A stretch of 64,000 nt of DNA from Thermodesulforhabdus norvegica (GCF_900114975.1 NZ_FOUU01000001.1:186001-250000); one strand, 5' to 3'; counted from the first letter of the stretch, positions 26,912 to 36,087 are shown. The notes: generated from the letters alone by a model not told the origin. Made by a program: numbers and translations.

Positions 26912-28107
26912 AGGGTTCAGACAAGCCGCTCAAAGGTATTAAAGTCCTGGATTTGAGCCGTGTACTGGCCGGCCCCTATTGCAGCATGATGCTCGGAGAT
27001 CTGGGCGCCGATGTAATCAAAGTTGAAAAGCCGGGTGAAGGGGATGAAACCCGAGCCTGGGGTCCCCCGAACGCCGGTGGTGAATCGGCCTATTACCTTT
27101 GCGTGAACCGCAATAAAAGAAGCATAACCGTTGACATGAAAACCCCGGAAGGGCAGGAAATCATTCGTAAACTTGCCGAACGATCAGATGTGGTGCTGGA
27201 AAATTATAAGGTCGGTACCCTTCAGCGCCTAGGTCTCGGTTACGAAGATCTTAAGAAGATCAATCCACGGCTTATCTACTGCTCCATTACGGGATTTGGT
27301 CAGTATGGACCTTATAAGGACCGCCCGGGGTACGACTTCATCATTCAGGGTATGGGCGGCATAATGAGTATAACAGGCGAGCCCGACGGCCCCCCGATGA
27401 AGGTGGGGGTTGCAATCGTGGACATAACCGCGGGACTTTTTGCATGTTCCTCTATTCTTGCCGCACTTTATCACCGGGAACGTACGGGCAGAGGGCAGTA
27501 TATCGACATCGCTCTTCTTGACTCCGTCGTTGCCTGGCTTGCCAACGTGGGAAGCAATTATCTCATATCGGGAGAACTGCCCAAGCGTTACGGAAATGCT
27601 CATCCCAATATCGTACCCTACGAGCCTTTTAAGACAAAAGACGGAACATATATAGCCGTCGGCGTCGGGAATGATAGGCAGTGGCAGGTATTCTGCAAAA
27701 TAATCGGCTTGGAAGAACTTGCAAAGGATCCAAGGTTCGCAACCAACCCTCAGCGGGTCGTGAACAGAAAGGAGCTCATACCGATTATTGCCGGGAAGAT
27801 GCTTGAAAAGACATCGGAAGAATGGCTCCGGGAACTGGAGAAAAACAAAATACCCTGCGGACCCATAAATACGCTCGACAGGGTATTTTCCGACCCGCAG
27901 GTTCAGGCAAGGCAGATGGTTGTGGAAGTGCCCCACCCTACGGCCGGATCAATCAAACTGGTAGCAAGTCCTATGAAGTTTTCCGACACACCCTGTACGG
28001 TGGATCGTTATCCTCCACTTCTAGGTGAACACACAGAAGAGGTTTTATCCGAACTGGGATATTCGGCTGAAGAAATCGCCCGATTAAGGAAGAAGGGGGT
28101 TATATGA
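26908..28107 (+). CDS. Class III (CaiB/BaiF) acyl-CoA transferase
   Basis: 399 residues. The N-terminus is typical (LKGIKVLDLSRVLAGPYCSM, LGADVIKVEKP), with the PGYDF region near residue 142 and the presumed catalytic Asp of this family at about 172 (VDITAG). CoA transfer from a donor such as succinyl-CoA or acetyl-CoA to a carboxylic acid is expected. In this cassette the best-fitting acceptor is glutarate or a related dicarboxylate (inference). It is coupled to iclR upstream and to the tiny OadG-like gene downstream. Confidence 0.9.
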   Translation: MKGSDKPLKGIKVLDLSRVLAGPYCSMMLGDLGADVIKVEKPGEGDETRAWGPPNAGGESAYYLCVNRNKRSITVDMKTPEGQEIIRKLAERSDVVLENYKVGTLQRLGLGYEDLKKINPRLIYCSITGFGQYGPYKDRPGYDFIIQGMGGIMSITGEPDGPPMKVGVAIVDITAGLFACSSILAALYHRERTGRGQYIDIALLDSVVAWLANVGSNYLISGELPKRYGNAHPNIVPYEPFKTKDGTYIAVGVGNDRQWQVFCKIIGLEELAKDPRFATNPQRVVNRKELIPIIAGKMLEKTSEEWLRELEKNKIPCGPINTLDRVFSDPQVQARQMVVEVPHPTAGSIKLVASPMKFSDTPCTVDRYPPLLGEHTEEVLSELGYSAEEIARLRKKGVI

Positions 28108-28241
28108 AAGAAGCCGTGGTGATTTTCTGCAACGGGGTTGTGGGTGTTTTCGCGGTAATGTGTGTGCTCTATGGTGCGATTAGGCTGATGGAAATCCTGT
28201 TAAAACTGATTTCTGCGGGAGAAGCCGGCAATGGAGATTAG
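28104..28241 (+). CDS. Tiny OadG-like subunit of a sodium-pumping decarboxylase
   Basis: A 45-residue frame: a short N-terminus, one membrane helix (VGVFAVMCVLYGAIRLMEIL) and a short charged tail. The start ATGA overlaps the CoA-transferase stop, and the end overlaps the oadB start by 11 bases, so it lies translationally coupled between them. Position and topology match OadG/GcdD/MmdD, the small membrane subunit that holds decarboxylase complexes together. The known proteins are usually longer (about 80 to 130 residues), so this is a minimal version. Homology cannot be proven at this length. Confidence 0.7.
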   Translation: MKEAVVIFCNGVVGVFAVMCVLYGAIRLMEILLKLISAGEAGNGD

Positions 28242-29352
28242 CCTGATTCGGTCATTTCTTGAAAACATGGGTCTATTTCATCTGACCTTCGGCACTGTTG
28301 TTATGTATGCCGTTGCGGGATCGCTGATCTACCTGGCCATAGCGAAAAAATTTGAACCCCTATTGCTCCTTCCCATCGGCTTTGGAATTCTCGTGGCGAA
28401 TATGCCGCTTACGGGTCTGATGACGCCTCACGAAGGCCTGTTGTGGAAGTTTTACCATTATGGAATCCAGTGGGAGGTCATACCACCACTCATTTTCCTG
28501 GGTCTTGGAGCCATGACGGACTTCGGTCCTTTGCTTTCAAGGCCTTCGCTCATTTTTCTGGGAGCAGGTGCTCAGGTTGGGGTTTACATAACCTTTTTCT
28601 CCGCAAATCTCGTGGGGTTTTCTCCGGCCGAGTCGGCGACGATCGGTATAATCGGAGGAGCCGACGGACCCACGACCATATATCTTGCGAGCAAGCTTTC
28701 GCCGCACATGCTCGGGAGCTGTGCCGTTGCAGCCTATTCCTACATGGCGCTGGTGCCCATAATCCAGCCTCCCGTAATCAGGCTACTTACAACGGCTTCC
28801 GAACGGCAGATTGTGATGAAAAAATCCAGAAAGGTCGGACGACTTGAAAAAATCCTATTTCCTCTGACGGCCACCTTCGTGGTGGTCCTGCTGGTCCCGG
28901 CTTCGGCCCCTCTAATGGCGATGTTTATGCTGGGCAATCTTTTTCGTGAATCGGGGGTCGTGGAAAGGCTTTCGTCGGCCGCTCAGAACGAACTCATGAA
29001 CATTGTAACCATTTTCCTCGGCATATCGGTCGGGGCCACGATGAATGCCGAGACCTTTCTGAAACCGGATGTGCTATTCATATTCTTTCTGGGGCTTTTT
29101 GCCTTTGCGGTAAGTACGGCTTCCGGGGTGTTAATCGCGAAGCTTATGAATCTGGTCCTCTCCGAGAAAATAAACCCGATGATCGGTGCCGCGGGGGTAT
29201 CGGCAGTACCCATGTCAGCCCGTGTTGTTCATCAAATGGGACAGGCTGCAAACAGAAAGAACTATCTTTTGATGCATGCAATGGGACCCAATATTGCCGG
29301 AGTAATAGGCACGATAGTGGCAGCGGGTATATTCCTTACGTACCTGAAATAA
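28231..29352 (+). CDS. Sodium ion-translocating decarboxylase beta subunit (OadB/GcdB/MmdB)
   Basis: 373 residues with about nine to eleven membrane helices. Family motifs are present: LLPIGFGILVANMP, FLGLGAMTDFGPL, GIIGGADGPTTIYL (with the Asp needed for Na+/H+ exchange) and GISVGATMNAETF. It couples decarboxylation of carboxybiotin to Na+ export. Length and motifs are complete. The adjoining biotin-carrier and carboxyltransferase genes complete the enzyme. Confidence 0.95.
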   Translation: MEISLIRSFLENMGLFHLTFGTVVMYAVAGSLIYLAIAKKFEPLLLLPIGFGILVANMPLTGLMTPHEGLLWKFYHYGIQWEVIPPLIFLGLGAMTDFGPLLSRPSLIFLGAGAQVGVYITFFSANLVGFSPAESATIGIIGGADGPTTIYLASKLSPHMLGSCAVAAYSYMALVPIIQPPVIRLLTTASERQIVMKKSRKVGRLEKILFPLTATFVVVLLVPASAPLMAMFMLGNLFRESGVVERLSSAAQNELMNIVTIFLGISVGATMNAETFLKPDVLFIFFLGLFAFAVSTASGVLIAKLMNLVLSEKINPMIGAAGVSAVPMSARVVHQMGQAANRKNYLLMHAMGPNIAGVIGTIVAAGIFLTYLK

Positions 29353-29371
29353 CAAACGAAGGAGGCAAGCA

Positions 29372-29587
29372 ATGGCTGAAGAGGTAAGAGCTCCAATGGT
29401 GGGGAAGATAGTAAAGATACTGGTAAAGCCCGGTGATCGGGTTGAGGAAGATCAGGAAATTATGGTCATGGAGTCGATGAAGCTTGAGAGCAGCATCTTT
29501 GCACCCTGCAGCGGTGTGGTCAAAGAAATCAAAGTATCGGAAGGGGATCGGATTGAAGAAGACGATCTCCTTGCGGTCATAGAATAG
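29372..29587 (+). CDS. Biotin carrier protein of the decarboxylase
   Basis: 71 residues, a bare biotinyl domain without the usual Pro/Ala-rich linker. The biotinylation site is VMESMKLES with Lys at residue 37. It is preceded by GGAGG before the ATG. It carries CO2 from the carboxyltransferase to the OadB subunit. It lies between oadB and the acyl-CoA dehydrogenase gene. Confidence 0.93.
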   Translation: MAEEVRAPMVGKIVKILVKPGDRVEEDQEIMVMESMKLESSIFAPCSGVVKEIKVSEGDRIEEDDLLAVIE

Positions 29588-29608
29588 TAACACCGGGAGG
29601 TCGGGGAT

Positions 29609-30766
29609 ATGAATTTTGAACTTACAGAAGAACAGAGGATGGTTCAGGAGCAGGCCCGGCGTTTTGCCGAGCAGGAGATTCTTCCGAATCTTGAGAAGGA
29701 AGAGGCGAACCACGAGTTCGTCCGGGAACGCGTGAAGAAAATGGGTGAGCTGGGTTTTTTCGGCTGCTGCATTCCCGAAGAGTATGGCGGTAACGGCATG
29801 GGCTTCATGGAATCGGTTCTGATGACGGAACAGATCGCCTGTGTATCTCCTTCATGGAGGCTGCCTTTCAATATGCAGAACATAGGCCCTGCTCTTACGG
29901 TCTATCAATTCGGTACGGAAGAGCAAAAGAGAAAGTACATTCCGGGATGGGTTTCCGGGGAAAAGATAGGGTTTTTCGCAATCACCGAGCCGAATGCGGG
30001 ATCGGATGTTGCGGGAATGAGAACCACTGCGAGGGAAGACGGAGATTCCTGGGTTCTGACCGGGCAGAAGATGTGGATTACCAACGCTCCCATTGGCGAC
30101 GTGGGCCTGGTTTACGCCTATACGGACAAAGAAAAAAAATATAAGGGGATGACCTGCTTCATCGTTGACATAAGAAATACCCCCGGGATCGAAACACGAG
30201 AAATAGAAACCAAGCTGGGGCTTCCCTGCTCGCCTACAGGAGAAATAATTTTCGACGAAGCAAGGATTCCAAAGGATGCCGTGCTGGGTCAGGTGGGGGA
30301 AGGATTTAAGATCTGCATGTGGATGCTTAACAACACCAGGTTGAGCTGTGCTGCGGGAGCCCTTGGAGTTGCAGGAGCATGTCTGGAACATGCTATCAAA
30401 TATGCAAACGAGCGGACTCAGTTCGGTCAGCCGATATCACGCTTCCAGATGATTCAGTCTCAGATTGCCGAAATGGTTGCCGAACACGAGGCGGCAAAGC
30501 TCCTCGTGTATCAGGCTGCATATCTTAAAGACCAGGGCAAGCCCAACCAGCTACAGACTTCTATCGCCAAGTATTATGCCTCGGAAGTAGCCGTCAAAGC
30601 GGCAAACGAAGCAATGAAGATTTTCGGCTCCTACGGTTTTTCTCTTGAATATCCCATCGCCCGCTTTTTCCGGGACGTAAAGTCTTATCAGATTGTTGAG
30701 GGAACCTCTAACATTCAAAAGCTAATCATCGCCGGCATAGCCCTGGGTCATCAGCCCAATCGATAG
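29609..30766 (+). CDS. Acyl-CoA dehydrogenase, candidate non-decarboxylating glutaryl-CoA dehydrogenase
   Basis: 385 residues with all acyl-CoA dehydrogenase motifs (FAITEPNAGSD, KMWITNAP, catalytic Glu364 in VEGTSNIQ). Arg84 (SWRLPF) aligns with human glutaryl-CoA dehydrogenase Arg94, which binds the substrate carboxylate. Human Glu87 aligns with Ala77 and human Tyr369 with Val363. As I recall, Ala and Val at these positions mark the Desulfococcus-type enzyme, which stops at glutaconyl-CoA and does not decarboxylate. The adjacent sodium-pumping decarboxylase would take the product on. Electron transfer is presumably to ETF, which is not in the window. Confidence 0.85.
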   Translation: MNFELTEEQRMVQEQARRFAEQEILPNLEKEEANHEFVRERVKKMGELGFFGCCIPEEYGGNGMGFMESVLMTEQIACVSPSWRLPFNMQNIGPALTVYQFGTEEQKRKYIPGWVSGEKIGFFAITEPNAGSDVAGMRTTAREDGDSWVLTGQKMWITNAPIGDVGLVYAYTDKEKKYKGMTCFIVDIRNTPGIETREIETKLGLPCSPTGEIIFDEARIPKDAVLGQVGEGFKICMWMLNNTRLSCAAGALGVAGACLEHAIKYANERTQFGQPISRFQMIQSQIAEMVAEHEAAKLLVYQAAYLKDQGKPNQLQTSIAKYYASEVAVKAANEAMKIFGSYGFSLEYPIARFFRDVKSYQIVEGTSNIQKLIIAGIALGHQPNR

Positions 30767-30783
30767 AACAGAGGGGAGGAACC

Positions 30784-32340
30784 ATGGCAAAAGAATGGAA
30801 GGAGTTAATAGCGGAGCTTGAAGCCGAAAAGGAAAGGCTCCGTCAAGGGGGCGGTAAGGAGCTTCAGGAAAAGGAACATGCCAAGGGTAAGCTCACCGCA
30901 AGGGAGAGAATAAATCTTCTGTGCGATCCCGGTACTTTTGAAGAATACGATCTCTTTGCGAAACACATAGGCAGAGATTACGGCCTGGACAAAAAGGAGC
31001 TGCCTGCGGACGGCGTAATAATCGGTTTCGGAAAGGTAAACGGCCGCGGTTGTATGCTCTACGTGGAAGATTTTACCGTGGTTGCCGGAACCTTTGGAGA
31101 ACGCCACGGGAAGAAGATCTGCAAAATAATCGACATGGCCAGGACTTACGGTTATCCGGTGGTGGGAATAAACGATTCCGGCGGGGCACGGGTTACGGAG
31201 CAGATGGGAGCACTCTCTCAATACGGCCAGCTCTTCTACCGCCATGTACAGGCATCAGGCGTGGTGCCTCAGATTGCTCTGATTATGGGGCCTGTTGCCG
31301 GAGGCCAGGCTTACTCACCTGCTCTCATGGATTTCATCTTTATGGTCGACAAAACCAGTTCCATGTTCATCGCCGGCCCTCCTCTGGTAGAAGCTGTGGT
31401 TTACGAGAAAACGGACGAGCAGTCACTGGGCGGCCCTGATGTACATGCCCGAATTACCGGCGTTTCCGACGGAACCTGGAAAGACGACCGGGAATGCCTC
31501 GAAATGACAAGGCGGCTTCTTTCATACCTTCCTCTCAACAACAAAGAACGCCCGCCCTATGTAGAACCCGACGACTCTCCTGATCGAACGACAGAGGAGC
31601 TGGAAAATATCATTCCCACGGATCAGAAGAAGCTCTATGACATGCATCGGGTAATCGAGGTGATTTTCGATCGAGGTTCCTTCTTCGAACTGAAGAAAGA
31701 ATTCGCCAAAAACATAATAATCGGCTTTGCGAGACTGAACGGCCATGTCGTAGGGGTTGTCGCAAATAATCCCGTGAAGTATAATGGAGCTTTAGACTAC
31801 AACGCTGCAGACAAAGGATCCAGATTCATAAGATTTTGCAACGCCTTCAACATTCCTCTGATTAACCTTCAGGACGTGCCGGGCTTTCTGATCGGAACGA
31901 AGTCAGAACATAATGCCATAATAAGACACGGTGCCAAGATGCTCTACGCCTACGGCGAGGCAACGGTACCCAAGATCACCTGCGTTCTAAGAAAGGCCTA
32001 TGCGGGCGGCTACCTGGCAATGTGCAGTAAAGATCTGGGGGCCGATGTCGTGTATGCACTCCCCACGGCCGAAATATGCCTCATGGGGCCTCAGGGCGCC
32101 GTGAATATACTGTTCCGAAAAGAGATCGCAGCGGCGGAGAATCCCGAGGAAGTGAGGGCAAAGAGAGAAGCGGAATTCATGGAAAAGTACGTTAATCCCA
32201 CTTATGCTGCAGGGCTACAGCACATTGACGACATCATAACCCCTGCTGAAGTTCGTGCTCGCCTCATCCGGGCACTGGAGATGACCCTTAACAAGGTTGA
32301 AAAATCTCCCGATCGAAAACACGGCATTACTCCCGTCTGA
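30784..32340 (+). CDS. Acyl-CoA carboxyltransferase/decarboxylase alpha subunit
   Basis: 518 residues, the usual length of MmdA/PccB-type carboxyltransferases; classical GcdA is about 587. It has two crotonase-like halves with GINDSGGARVTEQMG, GPVAGGQAYSPALMDF, FIRFCNAFNIPLINLQDVPG and KITCVLRKAYAGGYLAMC. It moves the carboxylate of the CoA ester to biotin. By family it could act on methylmalonyl-CoA or glutaconyl-CoA; the dehydrogenase and CoA-transferase genes next to it favour glutaconyl-CoA. It is the last gene before a strong hairpin. Confidence 0.9.
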   Translation: MAKEWKELIAELEAEKERLRQGGGKELQEKEHAKGKLTARERINLLCDPGTFEEYDLFAKHIGRDYGLDKKELPADGVIIGFGKVNGRGCMLYVEDFTVVAGTFGERHGKKICKIIDMARTYGYPVVGINDSGGARVTEQMGALSQYGQLFYRHVQASGVVPQIALIMGPVAGGQAYSPALMDFIFMVDKTSSMFIAGPPLVEAVVYEKTDEQSLGGPDVHARITGVSDGTWKDDRECLEMTRRLLSYLPLNNKERPPYVEPDDSPDRTTEELENIIPTDQKKLYDMHRVIEVIFDRGSFFELKKEFAKNIIIGFARLNGHVVGVVANNPVKYNGALDYNAADKGSRFIRFCNAFNIPLINLQDVPGFLIGTKSEHNAIIRHGAKMLYAYGEATVPKITCVLRKAYAGGYLAMCSKDLGADVVYALPTAEICLMGPQGAVNILFRKEIAAAENPEEVRAKREAEFMEKYVNPTYAAGLQHIDDIITPAEVRARLIRALEMTLNKVEKSPDRKHGITPV

Positions 32341-32403
32341 GAATTCTTCCTCCATTGAAGTCCAATCACATTTGATCTTGTTCAATTCGACCGAACTGTT
32401 GTA

Positions 32404-32439
32404 GAAGGTAGGAGGCATCCACAGGTTGCCTCCTCCTTC
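32404..32439 (+). terminator. Strong hairpin between the decarboxylase and TRAP genes
   Basis: GAAGG/CCTTC and AGGAGGCA/TGCCTCCT form a 13-bp stem interrupted by a single T bulge, with a 9-base loop. Only a weak U-rich stretch follows. It may end, attenuate or stabilise the transcript and so set the ratio of enzyme to transporter. Confidence 0.55.
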
Positions 32440-32499
32440 TGGGTTTGGGTACGAAACGGGAACCCACAGCCGATTTACAATTAGGTACGGAGTTCTCCT

Positions 32500-34596
32500 A
32501 TGGAAAAGATCATACGACGTTTTTCATCGATTCTGGCGCTTATAGCAGCCCTTTACAGTTTGTACTGGGTTATCCATCCCCATACGCCTATGGCCCGCTT
32601 TCATGTACTCGTGCTTGATATAACCCAGGTCAGTCGGGCCACTCATGTGTTTTTTCTCGTACTGGTCGGATACCTTTTATCCTGGGAGAAAGGAAGAACT
32701 CGCATAACGCCGGGAAGTGCTCTGCTTTTCTGCTTATCCCTTGTACCTCTCTATGCCTTTCTTCAACTGAGAATGCCCGTTTTTTATAAAGCACTGGCGC
32801 TGATTTACTGGGCGGTAGCGATATTGCCCACGGTTGTGCCGGGTATAAGAAGATTTTGTGACATTGCCGCTGCCCTGCTTTGTGTAGTTCCTTACCTGTA
32901 CCAGGTTTTGAATTTTGAAGAACTCATCGAGAGGGCAATGTTTCCCGAGCATGCCGATCTGGTTATGGGCATAGGTCTTGTGTACCTGGTACTGGGCCTT
33001 GTTTATCGTTTTACAGGATCCGTGCTGCCAATACTTGTTCTGTTTTTCTTTGCCTACAATCTCCACGGGAGGAAATTCCCGGGAGTCTTTGCTCACGCTC
33101 CTTTTCCGGTGGATCTTCTTATAGGAAAGCTCTATTGCGAGACCGAAGCCGGGCTTTTCGGAATAATAACGGGAGTGTCCATGAAGTACCTGGTGTACTT
33201 CACGATTCTCGGAGGTATCGTGGCGGCACTCCAGATCGGGAAAATTCTGGCAAACATATCGGCCATAGCCGTTGGGAAAGGGCCTGATGGGCCTGCCAGG
33301 GTTACGAGCGTGGCATCTATTTTTATGGGTATGTTCAGCGGGTCGGGTGCTGCCGACACCCAGTTCGTAAGCACGATAGTCAGGCCCATGTACGAGAGAG
33401 CCGGCTACGACCGTCTGGTTGCTGCAGGTGTTGCCGCTACGGCGGGAACCATTGCAATGGTAACTCCACCCATCCTGGGCTCGATGGCCTTTATCATGGT
33501 TGAAATCCTTTCAATACCCTATCTCTGGGTATGCATTATGGCTCTCGGCCCTATGGTCATGTACCTCGTGGCAATTCTTGCATACAATGCTTTTTACGTT
33601 CGCAAAGAAGGAATTAAATCCGTTGAAGTGCGTGAAGACCTGAACCGCTCTTATCTTTTTAGATATTCCTACATCTTTGTTCCCATTTTTGTAATTATTG
33701 CCTGCATATATCTGGGCTATCCCGTGTCTGCCGCTGTAACTTCGGCAATCTTCCTGTTCATAATCTTCGGCTATATAGATAAAACCGTTCGCCCGAAAAG
33801 CTTCAAGGTCATCCTAAACGGTTTGGCCTCAGGCTTTGAACATCTCATCCCTATCGGAATTGCCGTTGTTGCAGCCAATATCATAATGACCCTTATGGTT
33901 ATCACCGGTCTGCCTTCGAAGTTCTCTCAGTTCCTGCTACAGCTATCGGCACAAAACCTCATCATAGCCACCGTTTTCGCCGCAATTTTCACTCTTATTA
34001 TGGGAATGGGGGTGCCTCCGACGGCGACTTACGTTATCTCGTCCTCTCTTACCGCTCCGGCAATTCAGCAGATAGCCGTGGCAAACGGTGTCCCTTCAGA
34101 TGCCGCTCTGCTTGCAACCCACATGTTCCTTATGTATTATGCAATTCTTGCGGATGTAACACCGCCGGTTGCTTTGTCCGGGTATGCTGCTGCATCGGTC
34201 TTCGGAACACACCCGCTGAAAACGGGAGTTTATGCGGCCAAGGTTGCTCTTCCAAAGTACATCTTCGGGTTCTCTTTCATACTCTCCTATTACGGTACGG
34301 CTCTCCTTGCCATGCCTATGGTCGTGCACGAAGGCCTTTCACACAGCTGGCTATCCATCCTGAGCAGATACGCTCTCGTAGCAGTTGCAGTGGTTCTTAT
34401 GAGTGCTGCCACGGTTGGTTACACGAGAAGAACTCTCAGTCGAATCGAATCGGTCGTACTCTTTTTGGCTTCTCTGCTGGTGTTCTACCCGGATCTGATA
34501 ACCGGTGCAATAGGAGTAATAGTAGGGGCATGGTTTTTCATTAAAAGGTCGAACCCTTCGGAAAAGGAGGAGTATCATGAAGCAGGCGTTTCGTAA
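32500..34596 (+). CDS. TRAP transporter fused 4TM/12TM permease
   Basis: 698 residues, hydrophobic throughout: a DctQ-like first quarter fused to a DctM-like body. The DctM part includes SGSGAADTQFVSTIVRPM, the TAGTIAMVTPPILGSMAF motif and MGMGVPPTATYVISSS, typical of TRAP-TAXI fused permeases. GGAG lies 7 bases before the ATG. It overlaps its TAXI binding protein gene by 20 bases. The likely substrate is the dicarboxylate used by the enzymes just upstream (inference). Confidence 0.94.
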   Translation: MEKIIRRFSSILALIAALYSLYWVIHPHTPMARFHVLVLDITQVSRATHVFFLVLVGYLLSWEKGRTRITPGSALLFCLSLVPLYAFLQLRMPVFYKALALIYWAVAILPTVVPGIRRFCDIAAALLCVVPYLYQVLNFEELIERAMFPEHADLVMGIGLVYLVLGLVYRFTGSVLPILVLFFFAYNLHGRKFPGVFAHAPFPVDLLIGKLYCETEAGLFGIITGVSMKYLVYFTILGGIVAALQIGKILANISAIAVGKGPDGPARVTSVASIFMGMFSGSGAADTQFVSTIVRPMYERAGYDRLVAAGVAATAGTIAMVTPPILGSMAFIMVEILSIPYLWVCIMALGPMVMYLVAILAYNAFYVRKEGIKSVEVREDLNRSYLFRYSYIFVPIFVIIACIYLGYPVSAAVTSAIFLFIIFGYIDKTVRPKSFKVILNGLASGFEHLIPIGIAVVAANIIMTLMVITGLPSKFSQFLLQLSAQNLIIATVFAAIFTLIMGMGVPPTATYVISSSLTAPAIQQIAVANGVPSDAALLATHMFLMYYAILADVTPPVALSGYAAASVFGTHPLKTGVYAAKVALPKYIFGFSFILSYYGTALLAMPMVVHEGLSHSWLSILSRYALVAVAVVLMSAATVGYTRRTLSRIESVVLFLASLLVFYPDLITGAIGVIVGAWFFIKRSNPSEKEEYHEAGVS

Positions 34597-35587
34597 GCTT
34601 ACCATTCTGATTTTCGCTCTAACTCTGGTGGCCGGATTTTCTCAGGCCGAAGCATCCAAGGTCAGGCTTGTTATCGGAACGGGAGGCCTTGGAGGTGTCT
34701 ATTACTACTACGGCACCACCGTGGCCGAAATAATCTCAAAGGCCGGAGAATTTGAAGCAACGGCCATGCAGACCGCGGCATCGGTTGATAACCTTCAGTT
34801 AATCCAGAAACGGACGGATCCCGAAGGTAATGTATATTATCTTGCCTGTGTGCTACCCGATTCGGCATATCTTGCCTACACGGGTCAGCACGAAAAATTC
34901 AAGGATCAACCGGCAAAAGACGTGAGAATTCTCTGGACCATGTATCCCAACTACCTGCACATCGTTACCAAGGAGGGCTCGGGAATTGAGACCGTCGCCG
35001 ACCTCAAGGGTAAGAGGGTTTCCACCGGTGCTCCGGGTTCTGGAACGGAAGTAGAGGCTTTCATGGTTCTTGAAGCTGCCGGTATAAGTACATCTGACTT
35101 CGCAAAACACGAGCGACTTGGGGCTTCCGAATCTGCCGAGGCTCTTTCGGCCGGTACCATCGACGCGTACTTCTGGTCCGGAGGTCTTCCCACATCGTCA
35201 ATAACCGAGCTTGCCACCACGCTTAAACGCAAGGGCTCGAAGATAAAGCTGATAGGCCTGCCTGCCGACGGCGACATTGTTAAAAACATAGCCAGCAAGT
35301 TTCCCGGAGTTTGTGAACCTGCCACTATCGCAGCATCCGTCTACGGAACTTCCGAAGATACGCCGACTCTTGCATTCTGGAACCTTTTCATGGGACCCGC
35401 TTCTCTCCCCGAAGAGGTGGCTTACAAGATCACCAAAACCGTTTTCGAGAAACTGGAAGAACTCCACAGCGCTGTTAAACCGTCCAAAGCAACCACGCCC
35501 GAAAATGCTGTCAAATTCGTAGGCGGAACGATACCCTATCATCCCGGAAGTCTGAAGTACTTCAAGGAAATCGGAGTACTGAAGTAA
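34577..35587 (+). CDS. TAXI family TRAP transporter solute-binding protein
   Basis: 336 residues. A signal peptide (about 1-27, ending AEASK) precedes the TAXI domain with LVIGTGGLGGVYYYYGTT, LKGKRVSTGAPGSGTEVEA and FWSGGLPTSSI. It captures the substrate in the periplasm for the fused permease encoded upstream. GGAGG lies before the ATG, within the permease gene. Glutamate, glutarate and other carboxylates are known or suspected TAXI ligands, so the substrate is inferred from the operon only. Confidence 0.93.
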   Translation: MKQAFRKLTILIFALTLVAGFSQAEASKVRLVIGTGGLGGVYYYYGTTVAEIISKAGEFEATAMQTAASVDNLQLIQKRTDPEGNVYYLACVLPDSAYLAYTGQHEKFKDQPAKDVRILWTMYPNYLHIVTKEGSGIETVADLKGKRVSTGAPGSGTEVEAFMVLEAAGISTSDFAKHERLGASESAEALSAGTIDAYFWSGGLPTSSITELATTLKRKGSKIKLIGLPADGDIVKNIASKFPGVCEPATIAASVYGTSEDTPTLAFWNLFMGPASLPEEVAYKITKTVFEKLEELHSAVKPSKATTPENAVKFVGGTIPYHPGSLKYFKEIGVLK

Positions 35588-35603
35588 AGAAAGCGGGGTC
35601 AGA

Positions 35604-36002
35604 ATGAAAAAGCAGGCACGCCGGCTTGTTGCGCTTCTAATTGTGTCGCTGGCGTGTCTGCCCAGAATCGTTGAAATTGATCAGGATGACAGAACCGGGC
35701 TCATCCTGGTTTGGCCCTGGAGTTCAGGTTTTGTTGAATTCGTTAACTCCGTAACGGGCGGAAGGGTTCTCATATCATTTAAACCGGTCTGGAAATTCTC
35801 ACATTTCCGTGCCTACACCGATGACAGTACTGAAAATTATTATACATCGGGCACATACGAATGGAACGGTCTTCTGGGCACAGAGTCGGAATCCGAGTTA
35901 AGATATTGTTCCATTCAGGGCATTCGCTTCAAGCTCGGGTCCTTTGAACAGGAAGTCATAAACGGTTGCCTTAGGGCCAGGATAGTATGGCCGCCCTTTT
36001 AG
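35604..36002 (+). CDS. DUF1850 family protein of a TRAP-TAXI system
   Basis: 132 residues with an N-terminal membrane or signal segment (RLVALLIVSLACLPRIVEI). The remainder has the HFRAYTDDSTENYYTSGTYEW and FKLGSFEQEVING motifs I associate with DUF1850, a small protein commonly encoded beside fused TRAP permeases. Function is unknown. It lies 16 bases after the TAXI gene. Confidence 0.75.
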   Translation: MKKQARRLVALLIVSLACLPRIVEIDQDDRTGLILVWPWSSGFVEFVNSVTGGRVLISFKPVWKFSHFRAYTDDSTENYYTSGTYEWNGLLGTESESELRYCSIQGIRFKLGSFEQEVINGCLRARIVWPPF

Positions 36003-36087
36003 CTTCGTTAATTGTTTGACTTAGAAAAAATCCGCCGGTAGGATTGACTTCGCGTTATCCTGCGGGTTTGTTCGAGGGAGACATTCG

